Assembly (NCBI RefSeq): GCF_001956915.1
Contig: NZ_MLJO01000027.1
Coordinates: 1 to 64,000 of the forward strand
Reading direction: 5' to 3'
Origin: Intrasporangium flavum
GTDB taxonomy: Bacteria; Actinomycetota; Actinomycetes; Actinomycetales; Dermatophilaceae
Length of the DNA: 64,000 nt
Positions 26,301 to 32,413 of the stretch are shown here, in pieces; the stretch's first letter is position 1, and each line of letters starts with the position of its first letter. Both the position numbers and the translations under genes were made by a program. Under the pieces are notes generated by a model, which was not told where the DNA came from, made no database searches, and saw nothing but the letters and a program-made list of their open reading frames with translations.

Positions 26301-29300
26301 GGACGACCGGCTTCGGCGACAAGGCCGGCGTGGCCTACGCGCCGGTCGGCATCTACGACTTCACCAACCGGCTCGTCTACACGGCGCACTCCGACTTCAA
26401 CGGCATCTACGACGTGCTGATGCCCTCGACCGACCACATCTCCTGCCCGACGCCGTCCGGTGTCTGCACAGGCATGTACCGGTTCGTCGGCAACGACCCC
26501 GGCGTCCCGGGAGCGCTCAACCAGGACTACAACCCGCGCTTCCGCACCATCGCGACCGAGTTCGAGGCCATGCCCGGGGTGACCATCCCGACCGACCTCG
26601 CCCCGACGCAGGTGGGCGTCAGCGTCGGCACGCCGGGCACGAGCCCGACGACCGTGACCTGCCCGATCGACGCAGTGCAGCCGCAGCTGTTCTCGGTGTC
26701 CAAGCCGTTCGTGCGCAGCACGGACACGGGCACGGCCCGCAACGTCACGGTCAACGGCCTCGGCTTCGGGGCGACCCGGGGCACCGGGACCGTCACCCTC
26801 GACGGCGTCGCCCTGCCGACGAGCGCCTACCAGTCGTGGAACGACACGACGATCCAGCTGGCGATCCCGGCCGTGGGCACCAACCCGGCCACGAGCGTCG
26901 CGGCCGGCCCGCACAGCCTCGTCATCACCGCCTCGAACGGGATGAGGACGGTCAACGGGATCACCTTCCACGTGCTGGGCACGGGGTACAGCCCGAACGT
27001 CTACACCGTCGGCCCGGGTGCCCTCGCCTCGAACGCGCGCTACAACCCGGCGAGCACGGCGAGCCAGACCGGCACCGCCGGCGTCAGCCACGCCATCCAG
27101 AACGCGCTCGACGACGCCCGCACCAGCGCCGGTACCGACCTCGTGGTGGTGTACCCGAACACCGCTGTGCCCGTGACGAACCCGCGTGGCGCGTACTACG
27201 AGAACCTCGTCGTGTCGGCTCCGGTCAAGCTCCAGGGCATCGGTGCCGGCGGGTTCCAGGGATCCACGCCGACGAGCCCGCACATCCAGGGCACGATCAT
27301 CGACGGCAGCGCGTTCGGTGGCGACACCGACCTCGCCACCGACTGGTTCACCCGCGTCGCCGCCATGACGTGGGCCGGCAACCAGGCCGTCAACGACGGC
27401 GCCGTCGTCTACCTGCTCGCCCAGGCGAACACGTTCCCCGACAGCAGCTCGGCCTTCAAGCCGGCCGTCGACGGGTTCGACATCCGGGGCGGTGACCAGC
27501 AGGGCTTCCCGGGCAACCTCAACGACCTGACCGGGCAGCTGACCAACCTGCCGCCGAACATCGTGACGCAGGGCGGGGCGATCTTCGCCAACGCCTACGT
27601 GCGCCAGCTGCAGGTGACCAACAACGTCGTCGAGAACAACGGCGGCGGCTACGGCACCATCCGCATAGGCACCCCCGACCTGGCGGCGCCGGACACCAAC
27701 CAGCACAACGAGCACGTGCGGATCGCGAACAACCGCATCGTGCAGAACGCCGGCACCAACCTCGCCGGGGCCATCGGGCTCTTCGCCGGCTCGGACGGCT
27801 ACGAGGTGTCCGGCAACGACCTCTGCGGCAACTTCAGCCTCGAGTACGGAGCCGGGCTCAGCGTCTACGGCTACAGCCCGGGCGGTTCGGTGCACCACAA
27901 CCGGATCACGCTCAACAACTCCAACGACGAGGGTGCCGGCATCATGATCGCCGGTCAGCTGCCCGCCGACCCGACGACGCTCTCGCCGGGGTCCGGCGCG
28001 GTCGACATCCACGACAACCAGATCCAGGCCAACCTCGCCAACGACGACGGCGGCGGCATCCGGTTCCTCATGTCGGGCAACTTCCCGATGAACGTCTACA
28101 ACAACGTCATCGCGAACAACGTCTCGACCCACGAGGGCGGCGGCATCGCCATCGACGACGCGCCGAACGTGCGGATCTACGGCAACACGGTCATGGGCAA
28201 CATCACGACGGCCACCGCCGTGACGTCCAACGGGCTGCCGGCCCCGGCCGGGGTCTCGACGGCGACCAACAGCGACCAGCTGCAGGCGACGCTGCCCGCC
28301 GGCTCGCCCGTCTTCAGCCGGCCGCTGATGTTCGACAACATCCTCTGGGACAACCGTGCCGGCACCCGTGCGGGCACGACCGTCACGGGCATCGGCCTGG
28401 CCGGTGACTCCTCGCCCGTCGACGAGTGGGCGGTCGGCAACGCCGACGGCACCGGCCTGCTCGCGCCGACGAGCTCGGTGATCCAGCAGGACGCGTCGCA
28501 CCCGTACACGACGAGCGCGACGAACCGGATGACCGACCCGCAGGTCGTGCGCCCGTACGCCCTGTCGGTGTCGTTCGCGACGTGGCGCCAGAACCCGGCG
28601 TTCGTCGACGCGAACGTCGTCACGGTGGAGCAGCCGCCCGACCTCATGGGCAACTACCACCTGGCCTCGTGCGCGACCGGCTCGGCCTCCCCGGCCTGCA
28701 ACCTCGGAGCGGCCTCGGCCGGAGGCGTCTCGATGCCGACGACCGACATCGACGGCGACGGACGTCCGTCCAACGGTGGCTACGAGGCCGGCGCGGACGA
28801 GTCGTCGGGCGGGACCGTGACGCCGCCGCCGACGTCCCCGGCGTTCTACTTCTCGACGACCGGCAACGCCAACCCGCCGGGGGTCGCGGGGACCGCCGAC
28901 GACGCCGACGTCTACGCGTGGAACACGCCGTCGAACACCTTCAGCCGGAGCATCGACGTGACCGCGGCACCGTACGGCGTGCCGGCCGCGGCCAACCTCG
29001 ACGGCCTGTCGATGGTCGACGCGACGCACTTCTACGCCTCGTTCAGCAACGACACGACCCTCCCGGGACTCGGGGCGGTCCAGGACGAGGACGTCGTCTA
29101 CTGGAACGGCAGCGCCTGGTCGGTGTGGTTCGACGGCACGACCCGCGGCCTGACCTCGACGGCGCTCGACGTCGACTCCATCACCGTCCGCGGCGGCGTC
29201 CTCTACTTCGGCACCGCCGGGGCACAGCGTCCGCCGGGCGTCGGCGGCACGACCGACCAGAACGACCTCTACAGCTGGAACGGCACCGCGTTCGCACGGG

Positions 29301-29650
29301 TCTGGGACGCGTCGGTGCACGGCGTGCTGCCCCTGACCCACGTCGACGCGGCGACGTACGTGGACGCCACGCACGTGTACCTGTCGTTCGACGGCACGAA
29401 CAACCTCATCCTCACGGGCGGGCTCAGCTCGCTGACCGTCCAGGACGAGGACGTCGTGTACTGGCAGAGCACGAGCGCCACCTCCCTCGGCTCGTGGTCC
29501 GTCTTCTTCGACGGCACGGCCCGCGGGCTGACCGCCACCGACCACGACATCGACGCGTTCTCGCTGCCGACCGGGGCGACCGCGCCCGCGGCGGCCGCGG
29601 TCCGTGCCGGTGCCCGCGTGGCTCCCGGGATCGGGGGGCCGGTCCGATGA
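23396..29650 (+). CDS. Giant secreted multi-domain beta-helix protein, first gene of the copper-oxidase cluster (2,084 aa)
   Basis: An unusually long Arg-rich N-region (about 65 residues) precedes a Sec signal core ending in VPAQA. SdrD B-like beta-sandwich segments follow (about 230-290, DEASTNGAIDNGEDGLAGF; about 509-585, VFLDDNKNGKRDPGEQGVAQ). Then come a TIG/IPT-like domain (about 1095-1195) and a right-handed parallel beta-helix (about 1200-1600, repeated NNxIxxN-like turns). The C-terminus holds two copies of a ~115-residue repeat (about 1817-2070) with NPPGVAGTADDADVY and VQDEDVVYWNG. That repeat recurs at the end of the third cupredoxin protein. No LPXTG or membrane anchor is visible. 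GTG 23396 lies 6 bp after GGAGG; ATG 23405 is an alternative. Scaffold or adhesin role inferred. Confidence 0.85.
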   Translation: MSRMDEHGQVATIGTQGTGGTTPTPLRARTAGARARHEHTAGRRRVRRRARGGPGGLRGGPARRVVSAVGAMALAVGTLVSVPLLAAVPAQAATSAVHVQLHAARTEAHANPPVTEGDPVTDFRYMINVDNSGKSDPAGGPQPGSGCSAEDPGYPASCTWPSILEDPGAAPIYRQGTSADFANGATLTLPDGNYLVTVLADGYKIDGAHFSVPSADGTVDVGVQPDPLPDATLRAYVFQDEASTNGAIDNGEDGLAGFQGHINDTLGEVTTDVYGNPLCTTYVGEDPDTHMIPWTAASRDADGLPVVDTVGGKCFSDATGMVAIPHLGTNRYTTTITPPDGTDWIQTTTLEGNHDFDTWLMEGATGYDTEFTVAGEPVPTPQFGFVHPHNSLGTTASGSISGVVVAAKQYYPPVGGSFNLYNGMTGSKLDTPIADPVLSLNDLDNGDQAVWVGRGAADGSFTIPHVPDGTYQLTWWDEPQDYILMLVNVTVSGGRAVDMKQLPMNGWWTEVTGHVFLDDNKNGKRDPGEQGVAQFPLTLRKKDNSLMDRGSNAVSTDSAGYYRFESGYPLAEWFVLEAYSDAFYTTGVTYQADNQPTPTTVLGSGVDVSLLPIIGLSGTVDWGVQKYDAAGTKGGPRNGGIVGSVSYDTTRNELDPQYAASEDWQPGVPNVPVKLYDTVDCPADGSLPCDPSDTYALAPDGSYKQGKLLNTYVSESWGRPTGCVARDADGKPFAHPADEDVLVPDQATGGECLAALVQGVQVGPYATDQGTPDANFGAAVDGNYGFGDGCFTGTLDASDPANPTCTDGSGNDAFTSLPGGHSYLVHIDLPDDQSGNPMYSVTSEEDINIARGDTIVPQVPPPACAGALHTVDVAGAGTDDYPAKAGDGTNGLPTGVTVPASSPVSNAPFVDMGGSPYEGAVKPRCDTKLVDLNNGKSIVPMFNVFTDVPLPSRMRGLLVDDLNFSVDKRTTGFGDKAGVAYAPVGIYDFTNRLVYTAHSDFNGIYDVLMPSTDHISCPTPSGVCTGMYRFVGNDPGVPGALNQDYNPRFRTIATEFEAMPGVTIPTDLAPTQVGVSVGTPGTSPTTVTCPIDAVQPQLFSVSKPFVRSTDTGTARNVTVNGLGFGATRGTGTVTLDGVALPTSAYQSWNDTTIQLAIPAVGTNPATSVAAGPHSLVITASNGMRTVNGITFHVLGTGYSPNVYTVGPGALASNARYNPASTASQTGTAGVSHAIQNALDDARTSAGTDLVVVYPNTAVPVTNPRGAYYENLVVSAPVKLQGIGAGGFQGSTPTSPHIQGTIIDGSAFGGDTDLATDWFTRVAAMTWAGNQAVNDGAVVYLLAQANTFPDSSSAFKPAVDGFDIRGGDQQGFPGNLNDLTGQLTNLPPNIVTQGGAIFANAYVRQLQVTNNVVENNGGGYGTIRIGTPDLAAPDTNQHNEHVRIANNRIVQNAGTNLAGAIGLFAGSDGYEVSGNDLCGNFSLEYGAGLSVYGYSPGGSVHHNRITLNNSNDEGAGIMIAGQLPADPTTLSPGSGAVDIHDNQIQANLANDDGGGIRFLMSGNFPMNVYNNVIANNVSTHEGGGIAIDDAPNVRIYGNTVMGNITTATAVTSNGLPAPAGVSTATNSDQLQATLPAGSPVFSRPLMFDNILWDNRAGTRAGTTVTGIGLAGDSSPVDEWAVGNADGTGLLAPTSSVIQQDASHPYTTSATNRMTDPQVVRPYALSVSFATWRQNPAFVDANVVTVEQPPDLMGNYHLASCATGSASPACNLGAASAGGVSMPTTDIDGDGRPSNGGYEAGADESSGGTVTPPPTSPAFYFSTTGNANPPGVAGTADDADVYAWNTPSNTFSRSIDVTAAPYGVPAAANLDGLSMVDATHFYASFSNDTTLPGLGAVQDEDVVYWNGSAWSVWFDGTTRGLTSTALDVDSITVRGGVLYFGTAGAQRPPGVGGTTDQNDLYSWNGTAFARVWDASVHGVLPLTHVDAATYVDATHVYLSFDGTNNLILTGGLSSLTVQDEDVVYWQSTSATSLGSWSVFFDGTARGLTATDHDIDAFSLPTGATAPAAAAVRAGARVAPGIGGPVR

Positions 29651-29712
29651 CCGGCCGCCCCGGCCCCGCGCCGCACCTCCAGCCCACCGCTCCTGCACGA
29701 CAAGGGGACACC

Positions 29713-31071
29713 ATGGACACGCTCCACCCGACCGAGCCGGGCGGCGTCAGCCGGCGCCGGTTCCTCGGCCTCGCCGGCGGCGCGGCCCTCGTGGCCGGCG
29801 TCGGCACCTGGAGCGGGCGCGTGCTCGCGCCCGAGCAGGTGGCCTCCGCGGCGGACGCGCCGGCGAACCTCTACCTCGCCGGCACCGACGGCTGGATCCA
29901 CCTGCCGCCGACGCCGGCGATCCCGCCGTTCCACCCGGACAACCTCGCGCCTCCGGGCCTGACGACCTACGTCTTCGGGTTCCGCAACGTCACCGGGATG
30001 ACGACGACCCAGCGGCTCGCGCAGAAGAACAAGGCGCAGCACTCGGCGCCGCTCTTCTGGGTCGACCAGTACGACCCCAACGCGCACAACGAGTTCCGCG
30101 TGCAGCTGACGAACCTGGGCCTGGCGCTGCGGCCCGACCTCTTCGACGCGCACACCCTGCACTGGCACGGCTTCCGCAACGTCATCCCGTTCTTCGACGG
30201 GGAGCCGACGGGGTCGGTGTCGGTGCCGGCCGGGCGGGAGTTCACCTACGTCTACCGGCCGCGGGACCCGGGCACCTACATGTTCCACTGCCACGTCGAG
30301 GACGTCGAGCACGTGCACATGGGCATGACGGGCCTCGTGTTCGTCCGGCCCCTGCAGGACGGCCAGAGCAAGACCCACGACGGCCGCACCTACACGAAGT
30401 TCCTCTACAACGACGGCGACGGCTCGACCGGCCACGACCGCGAGTTCGCGATGTTCCTGTCGGAGGTGTGGGCCGAGGCCCACTGGGCCGACGCGCACAT
30501 CCAGCTGCCGGAGTGGAGCGACTACCGGGCCGACTTCGCCCTCCTCAACGGACGCGTCTACCCCGACACCATCGAGCCGAACGGGCCGTCGGTCAACGCG
30601 TTCCACACCGAGTCCGGCGTGACGTTCGACGCGACCGGCGACCTCATCGCCCCGGCCGGGCGACCGGACCTGCAGTACCAGCCGAACTCCTCACTCGTGC
30701 GGTGCAACTCGGGTGAGCGGGTGGCGCTGAGGTTCGCCAACCTCGGGTTCCGCGAGGCGGCCATGACGACGAGCGGCATCCGGATGCGCGTCGTCGGCCG
30801 GGACGCCACCCCGATGCGCGGGCGCGACGGCACCGACACCTCGTACGAGACCGAGACGCTCAACATCGGCCCGGGCGAGAGCTACGACGTCGTGTTCACG
30901 GCCCCGGCCAAGACGGGGTCGGGCGCCTACGACACCTACTACCTCTACAACCGCGCGTTCAACCGCTCGAACAACCTCGCCCCGGGCGGGTTCGGCGGCC
31001 AGGCGACCGAGATCCGGGTGTACGCGAGCGGCGTCGGGCCGCAGGCCTACCCGAACGACTGGGGGAACTGA
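29713..31071 (+). CDS. Two-domain multicopper oxidase subunit carrying type 1 copper and half of the trinuclear ligands (MCO-A, 452 aa)
   Basis: A twin-arginine signal (SRRRFLGLAGG) suggests export in folded form. Domain 1 has HTLHWHG (H147, H150, H152) and HCHVEDVEHVHMGM (H192, C193, H194, H200, M205). Together these supply His/Cys/His/Met for type 1 copper and two HxH pairs for the trinuclear site. Domain 2 is still cupredoxin-like but has no histidine pairs: where HxxHxH is expected it reads MTTSGIRMRVVG. By itself the protein therefore cannot complete a trinuclear cluster. It starts 62 bp after the giant gene, and the next gene begins 3 bp after its stop. Substrate unknown; phenol, Mn(II), Fe(II) or Cu(I) are possible. 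Confidence 0.85.
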   Translation: MDTLHPTEPGGVSRRRFLGLAGGAALVAGVGTWSGRVLAPEQVASAADAPANLYLAGTDGWIHLPPTPAIPPFHPDNLAPPGLTTYVFGFRNVTGMTTTQRLAQKNKAQHSAPLFWVDQYDPNAHNEFRVQLTNLGLALRPDLFDAHTLHWHGFRNVIPFFDGEPTGSVSVPAGREFTYVYRPRDPGTYMFHCHVEDVEHVHMGMTGLVFVRPLQDGQSKTHDGRTYTKFLYNDGDGSTGHDREFAMFLSEVWAEAHWADAHIQLPEWSDYRADFALLNGRVYPDTIEPNGPSVNAFHTESGVTFDATGDLIAPAGRPDLQYQPNSSLVRCNSGERVALRFANLGFREAAMTTSGIRMRVVGRDATPMRGRDGTDTSYETETLNIGPGESYDVVFTAPAKTGSGAYDTYYLYNRAFNRSNNLAPGGFGGQATEIRVYASGVGPQAYPNDWGN

Positions 31072-31074
31072 GCC

Positions 31075-32397
31075 ATGAGCCTCACACCACGTCTCCGGCG
31101 TCGCGGGTCATCCCTGCGACGCGTGCTGGCCGCCGCCACGGTCACCGCGCTCGGCGCGGTCGGTGCGGCGGTCGTCCAGGGCGCACCGGCCACGGCCGAC
31201 GCGCCGCCGCGCAACGGGATCGTCTGCACCTCAGGCGGATCCGCGCCCGGCAACCCGGTCTTCGACCTGACGACGCGCACCGGCTACATCGACCTGCCGG
31301 ACGGCAACACCGCGTACATGTGGGGCTACTCGAGCGGGTTCGACCCGTTCCAGCACCCCGGACCGGTGCTCTGCGTCCACGAGGGCGACACCGTCACCGT
31401 CATCCTCCACAACACCCTCGAGGACCCGACCTCGATCGTCTTCCCGGGCATGGACGACGTCCGCGCCGACGGGGTGGCCTCGCAGCCGCAGGTCGACGGC
31501 ACCGGGCTGGTGACGAGCCTCGCGCCCGGCGCCGCCGCCCTGACGGGCACGACGACGTACACGTTCACCGCGTCCCGCCCGGGCACCTACCTCTACGAGT
31601 CGGGCACCAACCCCGAGAAGCAGGTGCGGATGGGCCTGTTCGGCGCGCTGGTCGTGCGGCCGACGCTCGGCGACGACTACGCCTACGACTCCGCCGACAG
31701 CCGGTTCAACCCGACCGAGGAGTTCATGGTCCTCCTCTCGGAGATCGACCCCTACCAGCACCAGGCGGCCGAGGCCCACAAGAGCTTCAACCTCAACAAC
31801 TACAAGGCTCGGTACTGGCTCATCAACGGCCGCGGCTACCCGGACAGCATCGCCGACAACGGCGCGTCGTGGCTGCCCAACCAGCCGTACGGGTCGCTCG
31901 CCACGGTCAAGCCCTACGACCCGGTGACCCACCCGCTCAACGGCCTGGCCCGCTACCTCAGCGTCGGCAGCGAGGACTACCCGTTCCACCCGCACGGCAA
32001 CAACGGGCTCGTCGTCGGCCGCGACGGCCACCCGCTCAAGAGCCCCGCCGGCGGCGACCTGTCGATGGAGAAGTTCGCCATCAACATCGGCCCCGGGCAG
32101 ACGTGGGACGTGCTCTTCAAGTGGTACGACGCCGAGGGCTACAGCCCGAGCAACCCGGTGACCGTGACCGTCCCGAGCCTGGCCAACCAGGTGGTCGGCA
32201 CGTTCTACAGCGGCAGCCCGTACCTCGGCTCGACGCAGGCCCTGCCGCCGGGGGTGCAGACCCTCAACCAGTGCGGCGAGTACTACATCATCAGCCACAA
32301 CCACGCGCTGTACCAGATCACCTCGTGGGGCGTGACGATGACCGGTCCCATCACGTACATGCGGATCGAACCGCCGGCCCCGAACACGTGCGGTTGA
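31075..32397 (+). CDS. Two-domain multicopper oxidase subunit carrying the other half of the trinuclear ligands (MCO-B, 440 aa)
   Basis: A Sec-type signal peptide ends near VQGAPATADA. Domain 1 has lost copper ligands: the HxHG site reads SIVFPG and the HCH…HxxM site reads YESGTNPEKQVRMGL. Domain 2 keeps two HxH pairs, PFHPHG (H305, H307) and SHNHALY (H408, H410), but the type 1 positions are changed (Y302 where the first His of HxxHxH belongs, N409 where Cys belongs). The retained ligands are precisely those missing from the preceding protein. I infer that the two form one oxidase with the cluster at their interface. Not a decayed gene: intact, coupled and signal-bearing. Confidence 0.85.
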   Translation: MSLTPRLRRRGSSLRRVLAAATVTALGAVGAAVVQGAPATADAPPRNGIVCTSGGSAPGNPVFDLTTRTGYIDLPDGNTAYMWGYSSGFDPFQHPGPVLCVHEGDTVTVILHNTLEDPTSIVFPGMDDVRADGVASQPQVDGTGLVTSLAPGAAALTGTTTYTFTASRPGTYLYESGTNPEKQVRMGLFGALVVRPTLGDDYAYDSADSRFNPTEEFMVLLSEIDPYQHQAAEAHKSFNLNNYKARYWLINGRGYPDSIADNGASWLPNQPYGSLATVKPYDPVTHPLNGLARYLSVGSEDYPFHPHGNNGLVVGRDGHPLKSPAGGDLSMEKFAINIGPGQTWDVLFKWYDAEGYSPSNPVTVTVPSLANQVVGTFYSGSPYLGSTQALPPGVQTLNQCGEYYIISHNHALYQITSWGVTMTGPITYMRIEPPAPNTCG

Positions 32398-32413
32398 GGA
32401 AGAGGTGGATCCG

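Noticed and set aside
24287-29698. Very long open frame antisense to the giant protein gene
   Set aside because: It is a by-product of high GC and codon bias. Its composition is Arg/Gly/Val-rich without domains, whereas the plus-strand frame has a signal peptide and recognisable folds.
31075-32397. MCO-B considered a decaying multicopper oxidase pseudogene
   Set aside because: The frame is intact, has a signal peptide, is tightly coupled to its neighbours, and has lost only the ligands that MCO-A supplies, which is not the pattern of random decay.
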